64,000 nt of DNA from NCBI GenBank assembly GCA_020628425.1, contig JAHDEZ010000092.1, positions 1 to 64,000 of the forward strand, read 5' to 3'. Below the pieces are notes generated by a model. It was not told where the DNA came from, searched no databases, and worked only from the letters and a program-made list of their open reading frames with translations. The stretch is from Hellea sp. GTDB lineage: Bacteria > Pseudomonadota > Alphaproteobacteria > Caulobacterales > Maricaulaceae. Positions 29,634 to 39,315 of this stretch are shown here, piece after piece. How positions within the stretch are numbered: position 1 is the stretch's first letter; the number at the start of each line of letters is the position of its first letter. A program made the position numbers and the translations under genes.

Positions 29634-31556
29634 TTGAGCGCTGAGGACACATTTAGGATTAGATTGGGGCGGATAAGCGCGCCAGATGGGTCGCGCCGGC
29701 TGACCGGCTTTGCTGGGAAGGTGCGGCGCCGGGTTAATCGCTTAGGGCGCTCCGGCAGTGTTCGAAAGGTAGCGGCCCGCTCACCTCAGCGGGCCATGTT
29801 TACCCGCCGGGTCATGGTCAAATTTAGTTATGTCAAAATGGGAGGCCAAGGCCTCTCCGCCCTTAAGCTTCATACGGATTATATCCAGAGAGACGGTGCC
29901 GGGTTAGACGCGAAGAAAGGACTTCTATACAGCGCCGATGAGACAGACATCAGTCCCGATAATTTCCTGAATGATTGCCAGAATGATCGACATCATTTTC
30001 GGATTATCGTCTCCGCCGAAGATAGTCGTGACCTCGTGAGCCTGATCGACACGACCCGGGGTCTCATGCGCCTGATGGAACAGGATTTGGAAACGCGGCT
30101 CGGTTGGGTGGCCGTCAATCATTACGACACCGCGACGCCCCATACCCATATTGTCCTGCGAGGCGTGAAAGATGACGGGAAAGATCTGGTCATCCCCCGA
30201 AAATATATCGCCTACGGTCTGCGCTCGCGAGCCGAAGAACTGGTCACACTTGAGCTGGGTCCTATGCAGATCAAAGAGGCCTCGCTCAAACTGGCAAGAC
30301 AAGTCACACAGGAACGCTTTACGGATCTGGACCGCTGCTTTGTCAGAAACATGTCTGATAACATCATTGATCTGGGCGCGCGGCCCGAGCAAGGCAGTGA
30401 GTGGTCACGGCGCCTGGATATTGCCAGGCTTAAACATTTAAGCCGTTGGGGCTTGGCCGAAAAACTCTCGAGCTTTCAATGGCGGCTTGCGCCGGACTTT
30501 GAGCGCGTGTTGCGTTCTATGGGTGAGCGGGGCGACATCATCCGGACTTACCAAAAGGCGTTAAAGGCTCATGGCATTCAGCGCTCGAGCTGGGGCAATC
30601 AAATTTATGATCCGCTAGGAGACAAAGCCGAGCCATTATTAGGCAAAGTTCTCGCCATCGGTGTTCGCGATGATGTGAATGACAAATCCTATATGGTTGT
30701 CGATAGCAGCAAGGGTGATGCGCTTTATGTGGATATGGGCGGGACCGACAACATCGCTAACGTAAAAACAGGCGATATTGTTTTTGTCGAGCCTGTGACC
30801 GTCGGTCCGAAGGCATCTGATCTGACCATTGCCGACATTGCAGCAAGGCGAGGGCAGAGCTACAGCCCGGCCTTCCACGCCAGCGAAGACCCCAGTTCCA
30901 GCCCGGAATATATTCAAGCCCATGTGAGACGGTTGGAGGCCCTAAGACGCGCAGGACAAGTCACAAGAAACAAAGACGGGAGCTGGAGACTTCCGGGCGA
31001 TTATCTTGAGCGCGCCAAAGCATATGAGCGAGGGCGGGCACAGAGAAATCCCGTACGGCTTCGTCAGCTCACGCGAGGCTCCCTACAGGCTTACGCTCAG
31101 ACCATGGGCCGCTCCTGGCTTGATGAGGAGCTGGCGGGTCCGTCAGGCCTTGTGAACGACAAAGGTTACGGGCGCGTGATAAATTCGGCGCTTGAAAAAC
31201 GCAGAGCGTATTTGGCTAAAGAGAATTTAATACCAAGCCAGGATGCGCCCGTGACAAACAAGGTTTTGAAAGAGTTAGAACGCCGGGACCTTGAAAGAGC
31301 GGGGAAGCAACTCGCCCAGGACATCGGCAAGCCTTATTCAGAGATGCCCGCCTCAGGGACAATATCAGGTGTCGTGCGAGATCACATCCGACGTCCCAGC
31401 GGAAAATATGCCGTTCTGGAACGAGCGAAAGATTTTACCCTCGCGCCGTGGCGGGATGTATTGGAACAAAGACGGGGCTTGGATATCAGCGGCCAGATCA
31501 GAAACGGACAGATAAACTGGCAGCTGGGGCGCAAAAGAGGATTGGATATCAGTTGA
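29634..31556 (+). CDS. Relaxase/mobilization nuclease (VirD2-like, DUF3363/RlxS type)
   Basis: RVMVKFSYVKMGGQGLSALKLHTDYIQRDGAG; HHFRIIVSAEDS; HYDTATPHTHIVLRGV (HxH motif); TTG start inferred. Confidence 0.92.
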   Translation: MSAEDTFRIRLGRISAPDGSRRLTGFAGKVRRRVNRLGRSGSVRKVAARSPQRAMFTRRVMVKFSYVKMGGQGLSALKLHTDYIQRDGAGLDAKKGLLYSADETDISPDNFLNDCQNDRHHFRIIVSAEDSRDLVSLIDTTRGLMRLMEQDLETRLGWVAVNHYDTATPHTHIVLRGVKDDGKDLVIPRKYIAYGLRSRAEELVTLELGPMQIKEASLKLARQVTQERFTDLDRCFVRNMSDNIIDLGARPEQGSEWSRRLDIARLKHLSRWGLAEKLSSFQWRLAPDFERVLRSMGERGDIIRTYQKALKAHGIQRSSWGNQIYDPLGDKAEPLLGKVLAIGVRDDVNDKSYMVVDSSKGDALYVDMGGTDNIANVKTGDIVFVEPVTVGPKASDLTIADIAARRGQSYSPAFHASEDPSSSPEYIQAHVRRLEALRRAGQVTRNKDGSWRLPGDYLERAKAYERGRAQRNPVRLRQLTRGSLQAYAQTMGRSWLDEELAGPSGLVNDKGYGRVINSALEKRRAYLAKENLIPSQDAPVTNKVLKELERRDLERAGKQLAQDIGKPYSEMPASGTISGVVRDHIRRPSGKYAVLERAKDFTLAPWRDVLEQRRGLDISGQIRNGQINWQLGRKRGLDIS

Positions 31557-31610
31557 TCTTGCCAATGGTATGATTGTTAGAATGTATGGAAAGCATGAAG
31601 GAAGACAAAG

Positions 31611-32420
31611 ATGAGTGACAAGAGATTGAGCGAGTTGGGAGACATAACGTCATTGGCCTCACAACGTATTTTTGAGATCAGAGGTCAGCGCGTCATTCTC
31701 GACGCAGACATTGCGGCGTTTTTCTGGCGGAATACCAAGGCGATTAATCAGCAACGCAGCCGTAACAAAGATCATTTCCCCGACCATTATGCGTTTCAGC
31801 TGACAAAAGATGAATGGGCCGAGTTGAAGTCTCAATTTGTGACCTCAAGTGAGCATGGTGGTCGTCGTCATCCGCCATGGGCCTTTACGGAACATGGGTT
31901 TGCCATGTTGTGTACACGCTTGCGCGGTGAACAGGCCGCGCAGATTTCCAGAATAATTATTGATACATTTGTGAGCTACCGAAAAGGGACCTTGCCAAAA
32001 GAGCGAATAATCAGCCTCGGCAAAAATGGAGGCCGAAGAAAACGTTTGCAGGAAGCCATCTATCAACAAATGGAAGCTTTGCTGCAGATGGAGCTGCCGA
32101 CCGGCCAGAATACTACTACCGAATTAAAGGATCTGACGGCCAAGGCTATTCAACGCGTAAAGGCCGTACTTGATGCTCCGGTTTTAAAGAATGAGCAGAT
32201 CACGGCCGAAATCGGAAAGCTGCAGGCCGAAACCGCAAAACTATATGCCGATGCTCAAAAGCTAAGTGCAGAGACTGCAAACATCTGGGCCGATACATTT
32301 CAGAAGCGATTGCAGATTATAACTCAACTCCGAGAGATAGCAGTTCAATTGGAGCGAGACGATGTTTTGGAGAGCTTAGACCAGGCATTTGGGAAAATCG
32401 AGGGGAAGAAATCACAATAG
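31611..32420 (+). CDS. ORF6N domain-containing DNA-binding protein
   Basis: IFEIRGQRVILDADIAAFFWRNTKAINQQRSRNKDHFPDHYAFQLTKDEW...PPWAFTEHGFAMLCTRLRGEQA. Confidence 0.88.
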   Translation: MSDKRLSELGDITSLASQRIFEIRGQRVILDADIAAFFWRNTKAINQQRSRNKDHFPDHYAFQLTKDEWAELKSQFVTSSEHGGRRHPPWAFTEHGFAMLCTRLRGEQAAQISRIIIDTFVSYRKGTLPKERIISLGKNGGRRKRLQEAIYQQMEALLQMELPTGQNTTTELKDLTAKAIQRVKAVLDAPVLKNEQITAEIGKLQAETAKLYADAQKLSAETANIWADTFQKRLQIITQLREIAVQLERDDVLESLDQAFGKIEGKKSQ

Positions 32421-32600
32421 ACTCTTGAGGTCACATTTTGTGACTTCAAGTATTTCTTACCTCGATATTCCGTAGTCGGACGTCTTGACGAACATATTGG
32501 ATGCGTACTGTGGGGGCATTGCGGACATAAGAACCATAGTCTCATTGCATCAAAGTTTCCTAATGTAGTCTTTGAAGCCTTTTGATATTCAGTTTTGGAA

Positions 32601-32636
32601 TTTGCAGAATGCAAATCCATTTGCGCAAAATGCAAT
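32601..32636. promoter_or_regulatory. Two candidate enhancer (UAS) sites upstream of H-NOX operon
   Basis: TTTGCA-GAA-TGCAAA (32601-32615) and TGCGCA-AAA-TGCAAT (32622-32636), centres 21 bp apart. Confidence 0.6.
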
Positions 32637-32675
32637 GAATAGCCGCTAAATCAGTGTAAAACCGCCTTAAAAACA

Positions 32676-32692
32676 CGGCATCGGCTTTGCAA
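32676..32692 (+). promoter_or_regulatory. Sigma54 (-24/-12) promoter for H-NOX operon
   Basis: cGGCATcggctTTGCaa, GG-N10-GC spacing. Confidence 0.7.
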
Positions 32693-32722
32693 CACTCCTT
32701 TTGAATATTGAAAGGAATGGCC

Positions 32723-33268
32723 ATGAAGGGTGTAGTGTTCACTGAATTTTATGAATTTGTCGAAGAGGCATTTTCGCCCCTGTTTTTGCAGGAAATTATT
32801 AATGCATCTAATCTGAAATCTGAAGGCGTTTACACAGCAACAGGGACTTATCCATTTTGTGAAATGGGCACTTTGGTCACTCAAGTGGCAGCAAAAAGTG
32901 GTGAAGATGTACCAAAGCTCTTAAAGGGATTCGGGCATCATCTCTTCTGTTATTTCTCTAAGAGCAGCCCGCAGCATTTTGAGGGTATTGATAACAGCTT
33001 TGACTTTCTCAATCATGTGGAAAGCCATATTCATAAGGATGTCAGAAAACTATATCCCGATGCGGAACTCCCCCGGTTTGATTGTTTGGAACATAGTGAC
33101 CGACGATATGTCATGATTTACAAATCCGCTCGCGGATTAGGAGATTTATGTGAAGGCCTGATTGAGGGCTGTCTTCAGTTCTTTGGAGAAACGGCCACAA
33201 TCGAACGCGAACTATTAGCCGCAGAACCGGTCACCGAAATACGATTTGCGATCCAAAAGCTGTCATGA
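32723..33268 (+). CDS. H-NOX (heme NO/oxygen-binding) sensor protein
   Basis: MKGVVFTEFYEFVEEAF N-terminus; proximal-His region HIHKDVRKLYPDAELPRF; YxSxR motif YKSARGLGDLCEGLIEG. Confidence 0.93.
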   Translation: MKGVVFTEFYEFVEEAFSPLFLQEIINASNLKSEGVYTATGTYPFCEMGTLVTQVAAKSGEDVPKLLKGFGHHLFCYFSKSSPQHFEGIDNSFDFLNHVESHIHKDVRKLYPDAELPRFDCLEHSDRRYVMIYKSARGLGDLCEGLIEGCLQFFGETATIERELLAAEPVTEIRFAIQKLS

Positions 33269-34587
33269 CCGATAGCACAACCCTATATCGACAAATTGCC
33301 GAGCGTGAACGTAAATCCAGAAAGGCTGCGGAACGCCTGCTTGAGGAAAAGAGCTTAGTTTTAAGCGAACAAGTCTGTGCGTTTGAAAAGCAGGTAGAGG
33401 AATATGGCGCATTAAATTCCATTCTGTCTAATGTCATGCTTGCCTCGCCGGACAGTATTATTACTTGCGGACCAGACTTTCGGATTTCTGGCATGAATAA
33501 AACCGCCGAAGATTGGTTTGGAGACACTGAAGCGGCCTTAGTCGGTGCGCCAATCAGCACACTGCTACCAATCGAGGATATCTTAGAAACATGGCCGTCT
33601 CCGGGTGAAGTCTACATTGAACGTATTGAGCTCAAGCCAAATAACAGGCCAGAATTCCCAGTCGAAATTCGTGGTAACATTGGTATGCGCGGAGATGAAC
33701 GTTGCCATGTGGTTCTGTTCATTCATGACATCACCCGCCGTGAAAAAAATCAAAAAGAACGAGAGCAACTTTTGTCTCGGGTCAATGAATCACGTCGGTT
33801 GGAGGCGATAGGCACTCTATCATCGGGCATTGCTCATGAAATTAACACGCCACTGCAATTTATTGGTGATAACGTACAATTTGTAGCTTCAGCCCTCTCC
33901 AAACTGCATATATCGTACAAAGATCACCTAGATGTTACGTCGAAGCTTAGGACGTATCCAGAATTTAGCGAATCATTCAAACACTCGGATTTACCCCCAG
34001 AAAGCGAAAATCATGACGAAACCATCGGCGATATTCGAGAGGCTCTACGAGATACAATAGCCGGCATCAAAGAGGTCAAAGACATCATTCATGTCATGCG
34101 GGATTTTGTGCATACAGGAAAGCGAAAAGAAAATGGCGTTGATATAAATGAGCTCATTTCAAACGCATTAAAACTTTGCCGCAACCGGTTTAAAGATGAG
34201 GCCAATCTCATATGGACGCCTTCTGAAAATCTACCAGAAATCGGTTGCTACCGAGGGCAAATTCAACAGGTTTTTGTCAATATCATCGTCAATGCCTTAG
34301 ATGCGCTTGAAGAATATCAACCTGAAAACCCGTCAATTAAGATTTTCACAGAAGTCGACTTTGAACATCTCCATGTGATCATCGCAGATAATGGCCCTGG
34401 AATTCCTCCGCATATTCAAGAGAAAATATTCGATCCTTTTTTCACTTCCAAAAAGGTCGGAAAGGGCACCGGACAGGGGCTGGCCCTCGCTAAAGACATC
34501 ATTGTTAATCACTCGAATGGCAGTTTGGAAATCACTGAAATTGAAGGATTTAAGACGGCCTTCAAAATCTCTCTCCCCATTTATTAA
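33265..34587 (+). CDS. PAS-domain sensor histidine kinase (H-NOX-associated)
   Basis: ATGA overlap with H-NOX gene; PAS; SSGIAHEINTPLQFI H-box; DNGPGIPPHIQEKIFDPFFTSKKVGKGTGQGLALA. Confidence 0.93.
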   Translation: MTDSTTLYRQIAERERKSRKAAERLLEEKSLVLSEQVCAFEKQVEEYGALNSILSNVMLASPDSIITCGPDFRISGMNKTAEDWFGDTEAALVGAPISTLLPIEDILETWPSPGEVYIERIELKPNNRPEFPVEIRGNIGMRGDERCHVVLFIHDITRREKNQKEREQLLSRVNESRRLEAIGTLSSGIAHEINTPLQFIGDNVQFVASALSKLHISYKDHLDVTSKLRTYPEFSESFKHSDLPPESENHDETIGDIREALRDTIAGIKEVKDIIHVMRDFVHTGKRKENGVDINELISNALKLCRNRFKDEANLIWTPSENLPEIGCYRGQIQQVFVNIIVNALDALEEYQPENPSIKIFTEVDFEHLHVIIADNGPGIPPHIQEKIFDPFFTSKKVGKGTGQGLALAKDIIVNHSNGSLEITEIEGFKTAFKISLPIY

Positions 34588-34601
34588 AAAGGAAAAATAA
34601 A

Positions 34602-35732
34602 ATGACTTTAAGAAAAATATTATTCGTCGATGATGACCCGCGAATATTGTCGGCCATGAGACGTCGATTTGCCAATGATTTTAATCTCGTAACATTTGAA
34701 AAAGGCCATGAAGCCGTCACTTATATAAGGTCCAATAACGATATCTCAGTTTTGGTTGCCGATATGCGAATGCCGGGAATGGATGGTTTGGAACTTCTCA
34801 AGCACAGCCAGGAAATTCGTCCGGATTTAAAGCGAATAATGCTAACCGGAAATTCAGATCAAAAAACAGCCGTTGATGCTATTAACGAAGGCCGGGTCTT
34901 TCGCTTCCTAAAGAAACCCTGTGACGCATCGGAGGTTAAAGCCGCAATCAAATTAGCCATAGAAGAGTCAGATTTTTCAAAAGCTGATATTGGGCAAATT
35001 CAGGAACAGATGGTTTCTAATTCCAAAGATACCGATCAGCAGGGACTCTTCCTGTCCGTTATGAGCGAAGAGCTTCGTACGCCTTTGTCGCAAGTCATAT
35101 CAATCTCAGATACGCTGAATAAACAGGAGCTTCTGATTAATGAGCGGGCCCGCGCGCGAATGCTTCGGCAAATCGGTGAGGCCGGGAAGAATGCCTTGTC
35201 TAGAGTGGACCGAATTTTGACTTTTGTAAAACTGCAATCAGCTGTGCCAGGTAAAGGTAATTCCGAGGTTAGGCTGGATTTAATAGCAGCTGAGGAAATC
35301 GCCCGTTTCAGAGCCCGTGCCAGCGAAAGAAATGTGACAATTTCTTTTGAATCAAATCTGGTTCCTGTGGTCGTTAGATCTAGCGAAGAAAGCCTTCGTG
35401 TCGGGATACGGGAGTCCTTGGATAACGCCGTGAAATTTAATCAAGACAACGGACATATTAGCGTTCAAATCAAAGCCAATAAGGAAAAAGCGGCCATTAG
35501 AATTTCGAACACAGGCTCAAATATGTCAGAGCATTCGTCGTCTTCGGATAATGTATTCAAGCCTGCGGATGCTGGGCTCAGCCGCGAAAATTATGGAATG
35601 GGCCTTGGGGTGTCACTTATCAATGCAGCGGCTATTTCAGGTGGATATAATTATGACATCTGGCCTCGCAAAGATGGCGGTGCCTGGGTTACATTTGTGT
35701 TTGAAACCTGCTCGGAAGAGGAACAGCCTTAG
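34602..35732 (+). CDS. Response regulator receiver domain fused to degenerate histidine-kinase-like domains
   Basis: REC: ILFVDDDPRILSAM...VLVADMRMPGMDGLELL; kinase-like VMSEELRTPLSQV (His replaced by Glu) and NTGSN/GMGLGVSL. Confidence 0.88.
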   Translation: MTLRKILFVDDDPRILSAMRRRFANDFNLVTFEKGHEAVTYIRSNNDISVLVADMRMPGMDGLELLKHSQEIRPDLKRIMLTGNSDQKTAVDAINEGRVFRFLKKPCDASEVKAAIKLAIEESDFSKADIGQIQEQMVSNSKDTDQQGLFLSVMSEELRTPLSQVISISDTLNKQELLINERARARMLRQIGEAGKNALSRVDRILTFVKLQSAVPGKGNSEVRLDLIAAEEIARFRARASERNVTISFESNLVPVVVRSSEESLRVGIRESLDNAVKFNQDNGHISVQIKANKEKAAIRISNTGSNMSEHSSSSDNVFKPADAGLSRENYGMGLGVSLINAAAISGGYNYDIWPRKDGGAWVTFVFETCSEEEQP

Positions 35733-35817
35733 ATAGTTTTAAAGGCATTATTAACCATGTTGCACGACTGAATATTAAACCCTTTATGAGATATTTGTTC
35801 CCTATCGGGAGCGAATA

Positions 35818-37833
35818 GTGGACAGTTATTTAATAGGAATAAGTGCCGCTGTTTTCTCATTTTGCCTAGGTTACGGCTTTCGTCGTTTAAACTTGAAATG
35901 GGAACAACAGGCCAAAAAAGCAGAACGGCAAGCGAATATGCATGCCGAGCAACTGCAAGCTACTGTTTCGGCGTCTCTAGATGGAATTATCGTTATCAAC
36001 TCAAATGGTGAAGTCGTAGATTTTAGCGATTCCGCCGAACGGATATTCGGCTATAAACGGGCCGATATTCTTGGTCTTCCTATGGAGGAACTGATTGTTC
36101 CGAAGCGGTATCGAGACGCCCACAACGCCGGAATGAAAAGGATGCGTGATACGGGTAAAAGTAAAATTCTGGGACAGCGGATTGAGATTGAAGCCATGCG
36201 AGCCGACGGGACCGAATTCATGTCTGAACTCGCCATATCAAGAAGCCCGAGTGAAAAAGGCGACATTTTTATAGCCTATATTCGTGATATTTCTGAACGA
36301 ATTGCGGCGCAAAATGAGCTTGTAAAAGCAAAAGAAGACGCCGAGGCCGCAAGCGAAGCAAAATCGCGCTTTCTGGCAACGATGAGCCATGAAATTCGAA
36401 CACCATTTAATGCTGTTTTGGGTCTTCTCGACGCAATCGGCGAAACCAAGTTAAGTGCCGAGCAACTCCACTTAGTCAAAACCGCTGAAGTGTCATCGAT
36501 TGCTTTGCTGAGAATTATTAATGACGTCCTCGACTATGCCCGATTGTCTTCTGATCAGGTCAGTATTGCTGCCCACTCGTTCCAGGTTAGTTCTGTCTTT
36601 GATGATGTATTGCAATTATTTAGACATCAAGCGGCGGATAAGGGATTAGCCATCGAACTGATTGCTGACCCTGATTTAGAGGAAATTTATCTTGAAGGAG
36701 ATCTAGGCCGAATTCGCCAAATTCTGGTTAATTTCATCGGTAACGCGATTAAGTTTACAGACAAAGGCAAAATTACTCTAACCGTGAAATCTCTACGCCG
36801 GGATGATGGGCTTTATGAACTATTCTGTTCGGTGGAAGATACTGGTATTGGAATCGAGACGAAGAACCTCGATATGCTTTTCAACGAATTTTATATGACC
36901 GACAGTTCTGAAACACGAGAATTCGGAGGAACCGGATTGGGGTTGGCTATATCAAAAGAGTTAGCTGAGTTGATGGGAGGAAAGATCGGCTGCGACAGCA
37001 TTGTGGGCAAAGGATCAACATTTTGGGTCAAATTTTTTCTTCCTAAATCTTCTCCGCAGAAAACAAATGTCAGATATAAGAAACATGACATCAAAATGGA
37101 AAACTGCCGGATATTGGTAGCCGAAGATAATCTGACTAATCAGATGGTTATTCGGCATTCTTTGGAAAAGCGATGCGGTAAACTTGTTGTTGTTGATAAT
37201 GGGATGGAAGTCTTAGATGTTTTGAAACACGAAGAGTTTGACTTAATCCTCATGGATATCTTCATGCCCAAAATGAATGGAAAGGAAGCGACCCAAATTA
37301 TTCGCGCCTCAAATCACAGCTTTCAGAATATTCCAATAATAGCTTTAACTGCCATGGGGAGTTTCCAAGACTTAGAAGAATTGAAGGCTGTTGGGATTGA
37401 TGAGGTTGTCACAAAGCCTTTCAAAAAAGAAGACCTGTTTTCTGCAATCGGCAGTCTTTTGGGCAATAGATCAAAACCCAAATCTCATGAAAATCTTGAA
37501 TTCGGTGGATTTGCAAATCAACTGGATGCTGATGAAATTTCCGTTTTTTGTGAACAACTTCGCACAGATCTGACGGAAATTCACAAAATGTACTTAGAGG
37601 CTTTCGAGAGAAAAACATGGGAAAAGCTAGCAAGACCAAGCCACACTTTAAAAGGGCTTTCCGGGACCTATGGTATGACAGCTCTGTCCGAAATGGCCGA
37701 GCAAATGAATGATATAGTCTTATCAGAGGCTTATCAAAAATGCCCCGAACTGGCCGAAAGCATAATAAAGTCATTGTCGCATTATTTGAGTAGTCTTGAT
37801 GGCCTTTTTGAGGACGTTAAAAAGGCGGCATAA
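35818..37833 (+). CDS. Hybrid sensor histidine kinase: PAS-HisKA-HATPase-REC-Hpt
   Basis: PAS; ATMSHEIRTPFNAVLGLLDA; DTGIGIETKNLDMLF; REC LILMDIFMPKMNGKEA; Hpt SHTLKGLSGTYGM. Confidence 0.93.
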   Translation: MDSYLIGISAAVFSFCLGYGFRRLNLKWEQQAKKAERQANMHAEQLQATVSASLDGIIVINSNGEVVDFSDSAERIFGYKRADILGLPMEELIVPKRYRDAHNAGMKRMRDTGKSKILGQRIEIEAMRADGTEFMSELAISRSPSEKGDIFIAYIRDISERIAAQNELVKAKEDAEAASEAKSRFLATMSHEIRTPFNAVLGLLDAIGETKLSAEQLHLVKTAEVSSIALLRIINDVLDYARLSSDQVSIAAHSFQVSSVFDDVLQLFRHQAADKGLAIELIADPDLEEIYLEGDLGRIRQILVNFIGNAIKFTDKGKITLTVKSLRRDDGLYELFCSVEDTGIGIETKNLDMLFNEFYMTDSSETREFGGTGLGLAISKELAELMGGKIGCDSIVGKGSTFWVKFFLPKSSPQKTNVRYKKHDIKMENCRILVAEDNLTNQMVIRHSLEKRCGKLVVVDNGMEVLDVLKHEEFDLILMDIFMPKMNGKEATQIIRASNHSFQNIPIIALTAMGSFQDLEELKAVGIDEVVTKPFKKEDLFSAIGSLLGNRSKPKSHENLEFGGFANQLDADEISVFCEQLRTDLTEIHKMYLEAFERKTWEKLARPSHTLKGLSGTYGMTALSEMAEQMNDIVLSEAYQKCPELAESIIKSLSHYLSSLDGLFEDVKKAA

Positions 37834-37855
37834 GCGGGAATAAGGGGAGCCAAAA

Positions 37856-39292
37856 ATGGCCGGAAAAAATAAAATATTGATCGTGGAAGATACGCTTTCC
37901 ATGGCGCTCATGTACGAGAAAATGCTCAAACGAGAAGGCATTCGTTCTGAGCTTTGTCAAAATGGAAGGACTGCGCTTGAAATGTTGAAAACTGGCGAGT
38001 TTTCAACGGTATTATTAGATCTGCAGTTACCAGAATTGAGCGGGATCGAAATCCTGCAGGAAATGCATACTTCGCCTCATGAAGTGACGTTCATTGTCAT
38101 CACGGCGAATGGTTCTATTTGCGCCGCCGTGGATGCCATGCGTTTGGGGGCTTATGATTTTTTAATTAAACCCTTCACCGAAGAACGCATGCTGACATCT
38201 GTTAAAAACGGATTGGAACGAGCTAAACTGAGACGTGATGTTCAAAAACTGTCCAAAAATGCGGCAGGCAACCTTCCTGGATTTATTGGAAGATCTGATG
38301 TCATGAAGTCGGTTTATTCGACCATTACCAGCCTGGCCAATTCTAAAGCTCCTGTTTTCATTACAGGCGAGTCAGGTACGGGGAAAGAAGTAACGGCACG
38401 GGCTCTCCATGAAACTGGAGAGCGTAGAAAGAAACCATTTATCGCCATCAATTGTGCGGCTATTCCAGACAACCTGATGGAGTCCGAGATTTTCGGCCAT
38501 GTCAAAGGAGCTTTTACGGGCGCTAATGAGGCCCGAAAAGGGGCGGCCAGTATGGCGAATGGCGGGACTTTGTTTCTTGATGAAATTTGCGAAATGGATA
38601 TCGGGCTGCAGGCCAAACTCTTGCGTTTTTTGCAGACTGGACAGATCAAACGGGTCGGAAGTGACTGGCAAGAAGATGTGGACGTTCGTGTCGTTTGCGC
38701 AACCAATCGTGACCCTATGGTGGAGGTTGCAGAAAAGCGGTTCCGCGAAGATTTGTTATATCGTCTAAATGTTCTGACAATAGACTTGCCGCCGCTGCGC
38801 GCCCGAGATGAAGATATTGTATTGCTTGCTGATAATTTCTTGCAAAAATATGCGGATGAGGAAGGTAAATCTTTTAACACTATTGCATTGGAGGCCAAGG
38901 ATCTTTTGCTCGGTCATGATTGGCCGGGTAATGTAAGAGAGCTTCAAAATACCATGCGTAAAGTGGCTGTTTTGTTTGATGGTCCTATATTGAACGCAGA
39001 CATGCTCCAACTTCAAAAACGAATTGTTAGCAATCCGGCAGATTTCGAATTGATCCAATCCGTTGAACCTGCTGTCATAGCCAGTCAAGCAGCGAATAGT
39101 TTGGCGATTAATCTGGAACAACCCTTTGCAGATATTGAACGCGAAATTATCGAGGCCGCGATAGAGCTTAGTGGCGGCAGTATTCCAAGGGCAGCTGATA
39201 TGCTTTCTTTGAGCCCGTCAACGATATACCGAAAAAAAGAAGGCTGGACCGAACATGATAAGCCCGCAACGGCCGAAGCCATCGCGGTCTAG
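37856..39292 (+). CDS. Sigma54-dependent response regulator (NtrC family)
   Basis: REC LLDLQLPELSG; AAA+ GESGTGKE, GAFTGA motif; C-terminal Fis-type HTH AADMLSLSPSTIYRKK. Confidence 0.96.
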   Translation: MAGKNKILIVEDTLSMALMYEKMLKREGIRSELCQNGRTALEMLKTGEFSTVLLDLQLPELSGIEILQEMHTSPHEVTFIVITANGSICAAVDAMRLGAYDFLIKPFTEERMLTSVKNGLERAKLRRDVQKLSKNAAGNLPGFIGRSDVMKSVYSTITSLANSKAPVFITGESGTGKEVTARALHETGERRKKPFIAINCAAIPDNLMESEIFGHVKGAFTGANEARKGAASMANGGTLFLDEICEMDIGLQAKLLRFLQTGQIKRVGSDWQEDVDVRVVCATNRDPMVEVAEKRFREDLLYRLNVLTIDLPPLRARDEDIVLLADNFLQKYADEEGKSFNTIALEAKDLLLGHDWPGNVRELQNTMRKVAVLFDGPILNADMLQLQKRIVSNPADFELIQSVEPAVIASQAANSLAINLEQPFADIEREIIEAAIELSGGSIPRAADMLSLSPSTIYRKKEGWTEHDKPATAEAIAV

Positions 39293-39315
39293 CTTCCCAG
39301 CCTTAGGCGCCTAGT

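Noticed and set aside
32620-32635. TTTGCGCAAA as an independent palindromic operator
   Set aside because: Overlaps the second UAS copy in phase with the first; kept as one site.
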